Under the pieces are notes generated by a model. That model saw only the letters and a program-made list of their open reading frames with translations. It was not told the DNA's origin and did no database searches. A program made the translations under genes and the position numbers. Shown here piece after piece: positions 1-8,243 of a stretch of 64,000 nucleotides of DNA. Source of the stretch: an uncultured Sterolibacteriaceae bacterium (GTDB lineage: Bacteria > Pseudomonadota > Gammaproteobacteria > Burkholderiales > Rhodocyclaceae); contig CALARK010000021.1 in the NCBI GenBank assembly GCA_937888595.1, positions 372,001 through 436,000 on the forward strand, given 5' to 3'. Position 1 is the first letter of the stretch; every line of letters begins with the position of its first letter.

Positions 1-2
1 AG

Positions 3-932
3 GAGCAGGCAGCCGCCCGCATGCGCGCGGGAGACCAGCCACTGCTCGAACTGGCACGCGAATACGGGGTATCCACGAATACCCTGAGAACCTGGCTGCG
101 CGACAGCGATGCCCGGGCCCGGGCGCAGGATAGTGCAAAGCGCGTCGCGACCTCCCTGTCGCGCGAAAAGTACACCAGCGCCAGCCAGCGGCAACGCCTG
201 CTGATGCATGCCCTCGAGCAGAGCCCGGCCACCATCATAGTCACCGATGCCGAAGGCAGGATCGCCTACGCGAATCCGAAGTTCGTCGAAACGACGGGAT
301 ACACCGTCAGCGAAGTGATCGGGCAGAACCCGCGCATCCTGAAGTCGGGCGAAACTACGTCAGAAGAATACCGGCAATTGTGGAAAGCGATCACCAGCGG
401 CAAGGAGTGGCGCGGCACCTTCCACAACCGGCGCAAGGACGGGAAGCTCTACTGGGAGCGCGCCTCGATATCGCCAGTCTTCGATGCCGACGGGAAGATT
501 GCCAACTTCATGGCAGTCAAGGAAGACATCACCGAGTTCATGGAGGCTGATGCCGAGCGGCGCCGTACGGCGGCAGGCTTCCATGCGGTATTCGCGGCGC
601 TGCCCACCGCGGTGATCCTGATCGACGGGCTGGGGCGCATTCTGCTCGCCAATCCGGCCGCGGAGGAGATTCTGGCCTCCCCGCTGCCGCAGGGCGCACG
701 CTTCGACAGCCTGAACCTCCGCTGGATGGATGCCGACGGCGTGGCGCTCACCGGTGCCGAGCATCCGCTCGTGCGCGTGCTGGCAGGCAGCAGCGGCGAG
801 CACGGTGCCAAGGCACGCATGGGCATCGTGCCGCCGACCGGCGGCGTGCGCTGGTTCACGACCATCGTGCGTCCGGTCGCACTGCCGGAAACGCACGAGG
901 TCGCGGCCCTGCTGGTCTTTTCAGAACACTGA
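3..932 (+). CDS. PAS-domain sensor/regulator, 5' end outside window
   Basis: The frame is open to the left edge, so the ATG at 21 may be internal; it has no well-placed ribosome site and the gene probably begins upstream. Counting from that ATG, residues 8-28 look like a helix-turn-helix (LAREYGVSTNTLRTWL). Residues 65-175 form a PAS domain with PAC-type ending (TIIVTDAEGRIAYAN, TTGYT, ISPVFDADGKI, KEDIT), and 185-300 look like a second, more diverged PAS fold. No kinase, GGDEF or other output domain is visible, so it is likely a sensor that passes signal through the HTH or a partner. The ligand cannot be told from sequence. It converges on the haem-protein gene. Confidence 0.75.
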   Translation, partial: EQAAARMRAGDQPLLELAREYGVSTNTLRTWLRDSDARARAQDSAKRVATSLSREKYTSASQRQRLLMHALEQSPATIIVTDAEGRIAYANPKFVETTGYTVSEVIGQNPRILKSGETTSEEYRQLWKAITSGKEWRGTFHNRRKDGKLYWERASISPVFDADGKIANFMAVKEDITEFMEADAERRRTAAGFHAVFAALPTAVILIDGLGRILLANPAAEEILASPLPQGARFDSLNLRWMDADGVALTGAEHPLVRVLAGSSGEHGAKARMGIVPPTGGVRWFTTIVRPVALPETHEVAALLVFSEH

Positions 933-956
933 AAAGTCGGCGCCGGTGGGACGGCG
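932..956 (+). repeat. 24-bp dispersed element, copy 1
   Basis: Left arm AAAAGTCGGCG, centre CCGGT, right arm GGGACGGCG. It fills the whole gap between the stop codons of the PAS gene (TGA ends at 932) and the convergent haem-protein gene (stop begins at 957). Confidence 0.85.
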
Positions 957-1523
957 TCAGATGGGCTTCTTGATGGTGATGGCGCCGCGCAACTGCTTCA
1001 GGCCGTAGCCGGTGGCCTTGTCGTCGGGATAGAGTTCCTTCAGCTTCGCCTGGACATCCGTCTTGACCTTGTCCGGGGTGCCGTGACAATTGAGGCAGAG
1101 TTCCTGGGTCGGCAGGGCCTTCATGTAGCGATACATTTTCTGCCCATCGATCGTCACGACTTCACCCTTATCGATGTCGGTCGGCTTTTCGCCGGCGGCC
1201 AGCCGCTGTTCGAATTCCTGCAGCACACCGGCTTCCCAGGCATCGGGTACGGCCTTGGGATTGCGGTTCTTCATGCTGACGCGGCGAATCGCCCAGCCGG
1301 TCTTTTCCGACAGACCCTTGGCCATTGCCGGTGCCTTATCGCGGCAGACGGAAATCGCATGGGCATGGCCGCCCTTGTCGATCTCCTCGTTCAGCACCTC
1401 GAGCAGCTTGGGCACCATCTTCGCGGGTATGCCGCGGGCTTCGGTAAGCAGTTGCGCTTCGTCCGCCAGCACCGGTGCGGCGAGGAAGGGCAGGATGGCG
1501 AATGCCAGTGCATGTTTTTTCAT
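957..1523 (-). CDS. Tll0287-like (DUF3365) c-type haem protein
   Basis: 188 residues with a cleavable signal peptide (about 1-20, ending PVLA|DE), so periplasmic. A single haem c site CLNCH lies at residues 143-147, followed by the GTPDKVK stretch typical of the Tll0287-like/DUF3365 family, which forms PAS-like haem domains in sensors and in stand-alone proteins. The ATG has a strong ribosome site (AGGAGG). Possible roles are periplasmic redox or gas sensing, or electron transfer; the family does not settle this. It stands alone, convergent to a PAS protein; a functional link is only a guess. Confidence 0.8.
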   Translation of the reverse strand: MKKHALAFAILPFLAAPVLADEAQLLTEARGIPAKMVPKLLEVLNEEIDKGGHAHAISVCRDKAPAMAKGLSEKTGWAIRRVSMKNRNPKAVPDAWEAGVLQEFEQRLAAGEKPTDIDKGEVVTIDGQKMYRYMKALPTQELCLNCHGTPDKVKTDVQAKLKELYPDDKATGYGLKQLRGAITIKKPI

Positions 1524-1553
1524 AGTCTCCTCCTTTGTGGTTGTGTGATGCAG

Positions 1554-2120
1554 CTACCTGATTATGCTTGACCTTGTCTCGAGTCGGGCAAGTGCGTCAT
1601 TTAGTCGCAGGAGGTCGTCGCGAAAGGAGGAAAACTCGGCCTTGCCGATCAGCAAGCCTTGTTCGTGAACCAGATACTCGGCGACATTCTCGGCCAGGCG
1701 GCGCGAAGTTTCACCCTGCAGGGCCGCCAGGCGGCCAGCGCCCCGTACCATCCGGTGGGCCGCGATATCGCCGAAAACCCGCGACAGATCCTCCTCGGCA
1801 TCCCAGCGCAGGTTGCGCAGGATGAAGGAAAGTTCGGTGGCGAACTCGGCATTGCCATCGACCCGCGCTCCCGCCATCGCCCGGTCCAGGCCATGCAGCA
1901 GGCGCAAGGGGGTGTCGGCCGGCAGATGGATGGTGACGTCGGGTGCCGATTCGTCTGCCTGTGCTTCGCACAGGCCGGCCGCATCGATGACGAAACCGAA
2001 CCGGAAGGGCGGCATGTCGAAGCAGGCATGCCGCCCTGCGTAAGGGGCGAGTCGCGCACGCGCCCACTCGGCGCCCTGCAGCAGGTGGTTGAGGGCGGCG
2101 AGCAGCGCGTTGTCGATCAT
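1554..2120 (-). CDS. ubiJ: UbiJ-type SCP2-domain ubiquinone biosynthesis accessory protein
   Basis: 188 residues. The N-terminal 1-105 match the SCP2-like lipid-binding fold of UbiJ/YigP (hydrophobic start LLAALNHLL, then PPFRFGFVIDAAG and a LSFILRNLRWDAEEDLSRVFGD stretch), and the C-terminus is a helical, coiled-coil-like tail with EYLVHEQGLL. UbiJ binds ubiquinone intermediates and organises the soluble Ubi complex. It sits one gene from ubiE, as in ubiE-ubiJ-ubiB of enterics, but here a Tim44-like gene is between and ubiB is absent. Its ATG overlaps the stop of the upstream gene (ATGA), indicating translational coupling. Confidence 0.8.
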   Translation of the reverse strand: MIDNALLAALNHLLQGAEWARARLAPYAGRHACFDMPPFRFGFVIDAAGLCEAQADESAPDVTIHLPADTPLRLLHGLDRAMAGARVDGNAEFATELSFILRNLRWDAEEDLSRVFGDIAAHRMVRGAGRLAALQGETSRRLAENVAEYLVHEQGLLIGKAEFSSFRDDLLRLNDALARLETRSSIIR

Positions 2121-3019
2121 GCCACTTGTTGGATCCCGGCGATGCGCCAGCCGAAGCTGCCATCGACCGGCTTGGCAAGGTGCCAGATTTCTCCGAACGC
2201 CTGTGCTTCGGCACCCTCGACCTCGCGGATCAGGCCGTGGAAGTGGACGCTCGCGATGTAGAGGCCGTTGTCGGTGACGACCTCGAGCAGGTCGGCCTCG
2301 AGTCGGACGACATCGGTGAATTGGGGTGCACGGCCACGCTCTTCGTACTGCATCTGGATCTCGGCGAAGACTTCCGGCGTCGTGAAGCTCTTCAGGTCGT
2401 CCATGTCGCCGCGGTCGTTCGCAGCCTGCAGGCGGATGTAGTTGAGCTTGGCCTGGCGCAGGAAGCCCTCGACGTCGAATCCGGCCGGAATGCTGCCCGC
2501 CGGGGTGGTCGATGCCGTCCCGTCGGCGCCGACATTTGCAACATTTGCATTGGGCGGCGCGTCGAAGCGGACCGGTTCGTCACGACCCATGCCGGCGCCG
2601 GCACCGGCGTAGCCGAACTGGCCCTGCGGCTGGCGGCTGCGTGTCAGCAGGCGGAACAGGAAGAAGGCGCCGCCGGCCAGCAGCAGGATCAGCAGGAACG
2701 AAGCCATTTCTTCGCCGAAGCCGAGATGCGAGGCGAGCGCGGCCAGCCCGAGGCCGGCGGCCAGGCCGGCGACGGGGCCGAGCCAACTGCGCTTGCCGGC
2801 CGCCTGCGCGGCGGCACCCGCCGTGGCGGTACCAGGGGCGGCCTGCTGGGTCGGTGCTGCGGGCTTCGGCGCGGCGGTGGGCTGGCTGGGGGTGACGCTG
2901 CGCTTCATGCCGAAGGAACTGCCTCCGCCGAGACGCTTGGCCTCGGCCTCCTGCGCGGGCAGGGACAGACCGAAAAATACCGCGACGGCCGCGGCCACCG
3001 CTACGAAGGTGCTTTTCAT
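2117..3019 (-). CDS. Tim44-like domain membrane protein
   Basis: 300 residues. Signal-like segment at 1-27 (ends AEAKRLGGGSSFG, the usual motif of bacterial Tim44-like proteins), a proline/alanine-rich linker at 40-75, two hydrophobic segments around 80-98 and 105-122, then a linker and the Tim44-like (NTF2-fold) domain at about 180-298. Bacterial members are inner-membrane proteins of poorly known function. The linker contains the peptide NVGADGTA encoded by a dispersed 24-bp element. It overlaps ubiJ by 4 bp and follows ubiE by 16 bp, so the three are probably co-transcribed, which may hint at a membrane or quinone-related role. Confidence 0.8.
   Translation of the reverse strand: MKSTFVAVAAAVAVFFGLSLPAQEAEAKRLGGGSSFGMKRSVTPSQPTAAPKPAAPTQQAAPGTATAGAAAQAAGKRSWLGPVAGLAAGLGLAALASHLGFGEEMASFLLILLLAGGAFFLFRLLTRSRQPQGQFGYAGAGAGMGRDEPVRFDAPPNANVANVGADGTASTTPAGSIPAGFDVEGFLRQAKLNYIRLQAANDRGDMDDLKSFTTPEVFAEIQMQYEERGRAPQFTDVVRLEADLLEVVTDNGLYIASVHFHGLIREVEGAEAQAFGEIWHLAKPVDGSFGWRIAGIQQVA
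2514..2537 (-). repeat. 24-bp dispersed element, copy 2 (inside Tim44-like gene)
   Basis: Reads on the minus strand as AAATGTCGGCG, CCGAC, GGGACGGC; it contains the perfect palindrome GTCGGCGCCGAC. It is parallel to the gene and in frame, giving N-V-G-A-D-G-T-A in the linker before the Tim44 domain. Confidence 0.8.
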
Positions 3020-3035
3020 CGGGACATTCTCCTCT

Positions 3036-3767
3036 TCAAAGTTTGTAACCGCGGTGCAGGGCGACCACGCCCGCCGTCAGGTTGAAGTAGTCGACACGCG
3101 CGAGCCCGGCTTGTTCCATCATGCTCTTGAGCGTGTGCTGGTCCGGATGCATGCGGATCGATTCGGCCAGGTAGCGGTAGCTGTCCGGGTCGTTGGCGAC
3201 TTTCTGGCCAAGCCAGGGCAGGACCTTGAAGGAGTAGAAATCGTAGGCCGGGGCCAGCGGCTCCCATACCTTCGAGAATTCCAGGACGAGCAGGCGGCCG
3301 CCGGGCCGGAGCACGCGGCGCATCTCCTCCAGCGCCTTGTCCTTGTGCGTCATGTTGCGCAGGCCGAAGGCGACGGTGACGATGTCGAAGTGGTTGTCGG
3401 GGAACGGCAGCTTTTCCGCATCGCACTGCGCCACGGGGCCGAGCCGGCCCTCGTCGAGCAGGCGGTCGCGGCCATTCGTCAGCATCGCGTTGTTGATGTC
3501 GGTGAGCCAGACCTCGCCGGTCGGGCCGACCGCCTTGCGAAAGGCGGAGGCGAGATCGCCGGTGCCACCGGCGATGTCGAGCACATGCTCGCCCGTCCGT
3601 GCACCGGCCACCTGGATCGTGAAGGCCTTCCACAGCCGGTGCAGGCCCGCCGACATCAGGTCGTTCATCAGGTCGTATTTGTCGGCGACCGACGAGAAGA
3701 CGCCGCGGACCCGCCGTGCCTTTTCGCTTTCCGGGACGGTCTCGAAGCCGAAATGGGTGTCCGCCAT
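3036..3767 (-). CDS. ubiE: Demethylmenaquinone/2-polyprenyl-benzoquinol C-methyltransferase UbiE
   Basis: 243 residues, full length for UbiE. It catalyses the SAM-dependent C-methylation step of ubiquinone (and menaquinone) synthesis. The opening FGFETVPESEKARRVRGVF is the UbiE signature; the SAM-binding motif I DIAGGTGD is at 64-71, followed by LTDINNAML, the PFPDNHFDIVTVAFGLRN motif and VLRPGGRLLVLEFSK. The C-terminal NLTAGVVALHRGYK is also diagnostic. It heads a minus-strand cluster with the Tim44-like gene and ubiJ. The upstream 29-bp gap carries near-repeats of CTTAGT and no clear terminator. Confidence 0.96.
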   Translation of the reverse strand: MADTHFGFETVPESEKARRVRGVFSSVADKYDLMNDLMSAGLHRLWKAFTIQVAGARTGEHVLDIAGGTGDLASAFRKAVGPTGEVWLTDINNAMLTNGRDRLLDEGRLGPVAQCDAEKLPFPDNHFDIVTVAFGLRNMTHKDKALEEMRRVLRPGGRLLVLEFSKVWEPLAPAYDFYSFKVLPWLGQKVANDPDSYRYLAESIRMHPDQHTLKSMMEQAGLARVDYFNLTAGVVALHRGYKL

Positions 3768-3796
3768 CGGTGATCCTCAGTGCTTAGTCTCAGTAC

Positions 3797-4222
3797 TTAG
3801 TGTTTGGCGCCACAGCTGCCGCCAGATTTGGGCGGCAGGGTGGTGGAGTCGACGTCGCGATTGGCGCCCGCCGCCTCCAGCCGGGCCAGATAGTCCGCCC
3901 ACAACTCGTCCTTGTGGGTGGCCAGCTTGTAGAGCAGGTCCCAGGAGTAGATGCCGCTGTCGTGCCCGTCGGAGAAGAACGGCTGCACCGCGTAGTTGCC
4001 CACCGACTCGAGCGCCGTGATATCGACGTTGCGTTTGCCGGTCTGCAGGGTTTCCTGGCCGGGACCATGGCCGCGCACCTCGGCGGAAGGCGAGTAGACC
4101 CGCAGGAATTCATAGGACAGCCGGAAATTGCCGCCGTCCGAAAAAGTCAGTTCCATCTCGCGGGATTTCTGGTGCAGCTTGATCTCGGTGGGAAGGGGGG
4201 TATGCTTGTCCAGTCCGGCCAT
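3797..4222 (-). CDS. DUF971 (gamma-butyrobetaine hydroxylase-like N-terminal domain) protein
   Basis: 141 residues from ATG at 4222, chosen because homologues begin shortly before the PTEIKLHQKSREMEL strand; the frame remains open further upstream but that part is low-complexity. Motifs include TFSDGGNFRLSYEFLRVYSPSAEVRGHG and NYAVQPFFSDGHDSGIYSWDLLY, the typical DUF971 ending that binds zinc in the hydroxylase relatives. Stand-alone members have been proposed to work in iron-sulfur cluster handling, but that is not shown here. It lies upstream of ubiE with a 29-bp gap, and next to ubiE in many betaproteobacteria. A C-terminal GGSCGAKH tail is present. Confidence 0.8.
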   Translation of the reverse strand: MAGLDKHTPLPTEIKLHQKSREMELTFSDGGNFRLSYEFLRVYSPSAEVRGHGPGQETLQTGKRNVDITALESVGNYAVQPFFSDGHDSGIYSWDLLYKLATHKDELWADYLARLEAAGANRDVDSTTLPPKSGGSCGAKH

Positions 4223-4323
4223 GGCTAAGGTACGGGGAAGTTGATGATAACCCCCATATGAGGGTCGCCTATCATAGCGCAAGCCCACGCCTGACCCCAT
4301 GCGGACCCGTGCGGATCCGGCGG

Positions 4324-4341
4324 CTGTCACAAAACCATCAT
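4324..4341 (+). promoter_or_regulatory. Pho box upstream of phoB
   Basis: CTGTCACAAAACCATCAT matches the PhoB-binding consensus CTGTCATAWAWCTGTCAY at 15 of 18 positions, as two CTGTCA-like half-sites 11 bp apart. It ends 47 bp before the phoB ATG and suggests autoregulation under phosphate limitation. Confidence 0.7.
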
Positions 4342-4388
4342 TTGCCTGCAATAGACTGGGTGCATCACCTGACGGACGAGCCCTTTCC

Positions 4389-5081
4389 ATGCCTGCTTCC
4401 ATACTGGTTGTCGAAGACGAACCCGCGATCCAGACGCTCGTGGCGGCGAATCTGCGTCGCCACGGCCATACGGTCGTCGCTGCCCTGGATGCCGAAACCG
4501 CCCTCCGGCAGATCAACGAAGCCATGCCCGACCTGATCCTGCTCGACTGGATGCTGCCCGGCATGAGCGGGCTGGATTTCGCGCGACGATTGCGGGCCGA
4601 CACGCGTACCAGGGGCATTCCGATCATCATGCTCACGGCCCGCGGCGAGGAGCGCGACAAGGTGGCCGGCCTCGAGACCGGTGCCGACGACTACATGACC
4701 AAGCCGTTTTCGCCACGCGAACTGCTGGCGCGCATCCAGGCGGTCCTGCGGCGCGGCAAGCCCCAGGCCAGCGAGGATGCCGTAGAAGCGGGTGGCCTGC
4801 GGCTCGATCCCGTCTCGCACCGCGTCACGGCGGGCGAGGCGCAGGTCATCCTCGGCCCGACCGAATTCCGCCTGCTGCACTTCCTGATGACGCATCCGGA
4901 GCGGGTGCATTCGCGCGACCAGCTGCTCGACCAGGTCTGGGGCGACCACGTCTTCGTCGAGGAGCGTACCGTCGATGTCCATATCCGGCGCTTGCGCGCT
5001 GCGCTCGAGCCCTCGGGGCTGGACAGCCTGGTGCAGACCGTGCGCGGTGCCGGCTACCGGTTTTCCGCGACGGGAAGCTGA
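4389..5081 (+). CDS. phoB: Phosphate regulon response regulator PhoB
   Basis: 230 residues from the ATG at 4389, the usual length; upstream in-frame ATGs would add residues not found in the family and lie across the Pho box. Receiver domain 1-120: acidic pocket E9/D10, phospho-acceptor D53 in LLDWMLPG, K105 in MTKPFSP. C-terminal winged-helix OmpR/PhoB DNA-binding domain at about 130-228 (LGPTEFRLLHFLMTHP, RTVDVHIRRLR, VRGAGYRF). Activates genes for phosphate uptake. phoR starts 3 bp after its stop. Confidence 0.96.
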   Translation: MPASILVVEDEPAIQTLVAANLRRHGHTVVAALDAETALRQINEAMPDLILLDWMLPGMSGLDFARRLRADTRTRGIPIIMLTARGEERDKVAGLETGADDYMTKPFSPRELLARIQAVLRRGKPQASEDAVEAGGLRLDPVSHRVTAGEAQVILGPTEFRLLHFLMTHPERVHSRDQLLDQVWGDHVFVEERTVDVHIRRLRAALEPSGLDSLVQTVRGAGYRFSATGS

Positions 5082-5084
5082 CGC

Positions 5085-6407
5085 TTGTTCGCGCACCTGT
5101 TGGCCGTCAGCGGTCTCTTCCTGGCCATCGCCCTGCCGGCGTGGTTCTGGGGTGGTCCTGGCACGGCTGTCGCAGCGGTAGGTGCCGCCGCACTGCTCCT
5201 GCTGGCGCGCCACGAACGGCAGATTGGCCGGCTGACGAAATGGGCCGAGCAGCCGATCGGCACACCGGTACCCGAGGCATCCGGCAGCTGGTCGGACGCG
5301 TTCCTCGCCCTGCATCGCCGTGCCCGGCATGCCGCAGCCCAGCGCGACGAGTTGCGTGAAATGGTCGAACGCTTCCGCCTCGCAGCCGAAGCCCTGCCCG
5401 AAGGCGTGGTGATTCTCGACAGCCAACGCACCATCGAATGGATGAACCCGCGCGCCGAGCTGCTGCTGGGGCTCGATGTCCGCCGCGACATCGGCATGCC
5501 GGTCACCCACCTCGTGCGCGAGCCGGAGTTCGTGGACTTCATCGAGCGGTCGCAGGACGAAACGATCGAACCCCTGCTGGTGCGGCCGATGCGCAACCCG
5601 GCTGTCGTCCTGCACATCCGGGCCGCGCCGTTCTCGTCGGGACGGACCCTGCTGTTGATCGAAGACCTCACCCAGCTCGAGCGCCTCGAGAACGTGCGCC
5701 GCGATTTCGTCGCCAATGTGTCCCACGAGATGCGCACGCCCCTGACCGTGGTGCAGGGTTTCCTCGAAACGGCACGCGATAGCCTCGCCGACGAAACCCC
5801 TGCCGTCCCGCGGGAGGAGATCGTCCACTATCTCGACCTGGGGCTCGAGCATGCCCATCGCATGCAGCGTCTCATCGAGGACCTGCTGACCCTGTCGACC
5901 CTGGAAACCTCCGCCGCACCGCCGCTCGAAGAGCAGGCCGACGTGGCCGGGCTGCTCGCCCTGGTGCTGGAAGAGGCGCGGGCCCTGTCGTCGGGCCGCC
6001 ACCGCATCGACCTGGAAAACAGCGGGCCGGCCCTGCTGACGGGCAGCCGCAGCGAGCTGCACAGTGCCTTCAGCAACCTGGCCAGCAATGCGGTGCGCTA
6101 CACGCCGGAGGGCGGGCTGATCATGTTGCGCTGGCGGTCGACCCCCGATGGCGGAGCCGCTTTCGAGGTGACCGACAGCGGCATCGGCATCGAATCACGC
6201 CATATCCCGCGGCTGACGGAACGCTTTTACCGCGTAGACCGAGGACGGTCGCGCGAAAGCGGTGGCACGGGCCTCGGGCTGGCGATCGTCAAACATGTGC
6301 TGGAACGTCATCAGGCGACACTGGCCATCGATAGTGAACCGGGACGGGGCAGCACCTTCTCGGCCGTGTTTCCGGCCCGCCGGACCGGCGCGGTCAGTAC
6401 CGGCTAA
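5085..6407 (+). CDS. phoR: Phosphate regulon sensor histidine kinase PhoR
   Basis: 440 residues starting at a TTG 3 bp after phoB. Two N-terminal membrane segments (about 3-22 and 25-41), a charged linker, a PAS domain (about 95-195, PEGVVILDSQRTIEWMN), then the HisKA dimerisation domain with the phosphorylated H214 in NVSHEMRTPLT and the HATPase domain with N box (SNLASNAVRYTP), DSGIGI, and G2 box GGTGLGLAIVKH. It phosphorylates PhoB when phosphate is low, normally with the Pst transporter and PhoU, neither of which is in the window. It overlaps the convergent hprK stop by 4 bp. Confidence 0.95.
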   Translation: MFAHLLAVSGLFLAIALPAWFWGGPGTAVAAVGAAALLLLARHERQIGRLTKWAEQPIGTPVPEASGSWSDAFLALHRRARHAAAQRDELREMVERFRLAAEALPEGVVILDSQRTIEWMNPRAELLLGLDVRRDIGMPVTHLVREPEFVDFIERSQDETIEPLLVRPMRNPAVVLHIRAAPFSSGRTLLLIEDLTQLERLENVRRDFVANVSHEMRTPLTVVQGFLETARDSLADETPAVPREEIVHYLDLGLEHAHRMQRLIEDLLTLSTLETSAAPPLEEQADVAGLLALVLEEARALSSGRHRIDLENSGPALLTGSRSELHSAFSNLASNAVRYTPEGGLIMLRWRSTPDGGAAFEVTDSGIGIESRHIPRLTERFYRVDRGRSRESGGTGLGLAIVKHVLERHQATLAIDSEPGRGSTFSAVFPARRTGAVSTG

Positions 6408-7357
6408 TCGGCGGGATCGCCCTGCTCCAGTGCCTGTTGCTGGCGCTGGAGGAATTCGTCCATGCTGTCGATGCCGCGCAGCAGCAGGATGGTCGAACGC
6501 ACGGCCGCTTCGAGCAGCACGGCCAGGTTGCGGCCCGCCGCCACCGGCAGCACAACCTTGCGCACCGGCACGCCCAGCACGTTCTCGGTGACGGCGTCGA
6601 GCGGCAGGCGCTGCATTTCGGGCTGGCCGGCCGGTCGCTGCAGATGCACGATCAGCTTGAGGCGCATCTTGCGACGGCAGGCGGTCTCGCCGAAGACGGT
6701 GCGGATGTTGAGCAGGCCCAGGCCGCGCACCTCGATGAAGTCCTTGAGCAGATCGGGGCAGCGTCCCTCGAGGACATCCGGGGCGACGCGCGAGACTTCG
6801 ACGACATCGTCGGCGACGAGCCCGTGGCCGCGCGTGATCAGTTCGAGGCCCAGCTCGCTCTTGCCGACACCCGAATCGCCAGTGATCAGCACGCCGATGC
6901 CGAGCACGTCCATGAACACGCCGTGCAGGGTGACGGTTTCGGCCAGCTGGCGCGAGACATAGACGCGCAGGGCATCGATGACCTGGGCCGTGGGCAGGGG
7001 GGTCGAGAACAGGGGGGTGTCGTTCGCCTCGCAGGCGTCGCGAATCTCTTCGAGCACGTCGCAATCGTCGGCGACGATCACCGCCGGCGGATGGGCATCG
7101 ACGATCTGCTGGAACATGTGCTCGCCCTTGACGCTGCCTTCCTTCTGGTGACGCTTGTACCAGAGGATCTCGGGCGACCCGAGCACCTGCACGCGCTCGG
7201 GGTGGATCAGGTTGAGGTGGCCGATCAGGTCTGCGGGCGAAACATCGTCACGGTTGACGTCGACCGGACGGTTCAGGGTGCCGCCCACCCAGGTTAGTTG
7301 CAGCCGTTCGCGATTCTTCTCGAACAGCTGGGCGACGATCAGCTGGCCGACTGCCAC
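6404..7357 (-). CDS. hprK: HPr kinase/phosphorylase
   Basis: 317 residues from a GTG at 7357 inside the end of ptsN (19-bp overlap); this start fits the family N-terminus (QLFEKNRERLQLTW). The Walker A motif GDSGVGKS is at 160-167, with the catalytic histidine in LHGV at 145 and the C-terminal NVLGVPVRKVVLPVAAGRNLAVL signature. It phosphorylates and dephosphorylates HPr on serine. In betaproteobacteria it lies beside ptsN in place of the sugar PTS and is thought to tune the nitrogen-PTS. Confidence 0.95.
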   Translation of the reverse strand: MAVGQLIVAQLFEKNRERLQLTWVGGTLNRPVDVNRDDVSPADLIGHLNLIHPERVQVLGSPEILWYKRHQKEGSVKGEHMFQQIVDAHPPAVIVADDCDVLEEIRDACEANDTPLFSTPLPTAQVIDALRVYVSRQLAETVTLHGVFMDVLGIGVLITGDSGVGKSELGLELITRGHGLVADDVVEVSRVAPDVLEGRCPDLLKDFIEVRGLGLLNIRTVFGETACRRKMRLKLIVHLQRPAGQPEMQRLPLDAVTENVLGVPVRKVVLPVAAGRNLAVLLEAAVRSTILLLRGIDSMDEFLQRQQQALEQGDPAD

Positions 7358-7800
7358 TGCGCGAAGAGCGCATGCACCGCCGGCGCATCGGCCGCGGCGG
7401 CGAGTTGTTCGCGGAAATGCTTGTCGCTGAACATCTGCGCCAGCTCGGACAGCATCTGCAGGTGATGTTCGGTGGCGGCTTCCGGCACCAGCAACACGAA
7501 GACCATGGTGACGGGCAGGCCGTCGGGCGCATCGAACTGCACGGGGGCGGCGAGGCGCAGGAAGGCGCCCTGCGCTTCCTTGAGGCCCTTGATGCGACCG
7601 TGCGGGATGGCGATGCCGAGGCCCAAGCCGGTCGAACCCATTTTTTCACGGGCGAACAAGGCATCGTAAACCGTGCTGCGGGCGAGGCCGTCGTGGTTCT
7701 CGAAGAGCAGTCCTGCCTGTTCGAAGACGCGCTTCTTGCTGCTCGCGTCCAGGCCGACGACCACGTTTTCGACCTTGAGGAGTTTGGAAATCAGATTCAT
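7339..7800 (-). CDS. ptsN: PTS IIA-like nitrogen regulatory protein PtsN
   Basis: 153 residues. A single EIIA domain of the mannitol/fructose type with the phospho-histidine H67 in GIAIPHGR. EIIA-Ntr takes phosphate from the EI-Ntr/NPr relay and controls potassium transport, sigma-54-linked nitrogen functions and other targets through protein contacts. It lies downstream of hpf and rpoN and upstream of hprK, the standard betaproteobacterial order. The gap to hpf (7801-7917) shows no clear terminator. Confidence 0.95.
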   Translation of the reverse strand: MNLISKLLKVENVVVGLDASSKKRVFEQAGLLFENHDGLARSTVYDALFAREKMGSTGLGLGIAIPHGRIKGLKEAQGAFLRLAAPVQFDAPDGLPVTMVFVLLVPEAATEHHLQMLSELAQMFSDKHFREQLAAAADAPAVHALFAQWQSAS

Positions 7801-7917
7801 CGGATTTAGGGGGTGTCCCGGTGACCGGAGGATCGCCGGCGCGGGGGTATCCCGCCAGCGGGTGGCGAAGTATATCGCTCGCCACCCTGCAGGGGAATGT
7901 CGACGTTTACGCGCCGT

Positions 7918-8229
7918 TTACTCGGCGGCCGGCCGGTCGTGGCCGTGGTCTAGATGTTTGCCCTTGTATTTCTGGACCTGGCGGTCGAGCTTGTCGATCA
8001 GCAGGTCGATGGCGGCGTAGAGGTCGGCATCGCTGCTGTCGGCGAAGATGTCCTTGCCCTTGACGTGCAGGGTGATCTCGGCCTTCTGCACGAGCTTTTC
8101 CACCGAAAGAATCACATGGACGCTGGTGACGTGGTCGAAATGGCGGATGACCTTGTCCACCTTGCCTTGAACGTATTCGCGCAGAGCGGGGGTGACTTCG
8201 ACATGGTGTCCAGTGATATTGAGGTTCAT
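7918..8229 (-). CDS. hpf: Ribosome hibernation-promoting factor, short form
   Basis: 103 residues with ATG at 8229 behind a good ribosome site (GAGGAGAG). The sequence is a full HPF/RaiA fold: NITGHHVEVTPALREYV at the start, then HFDHVTSVHVILSVEK and the DLYAAIDLLIDKLDRQVQKYK helix near the end, with a basic/His-rich tail. It lacks the long-form C-terminal dimerisation domain. It binds the 30S subunit in stationary phase and promotes 100S dimers. It is placed between rpoN and ptsN, as in many proteobacteria (yhbH). Confidence 0.93.
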   Translation of the reverse strand: MNLNITGHHVEVTPALREYVQGKVDKVIRHFDHVTSVHVILSVEKLVQKAEITLHVKGKDIFADSSDADLYAAIDLLIDKLDRQVQKYKGKHLDHGHDRPAAE

Positions 8230-8243
8230 GATCTCTCCTCTAT

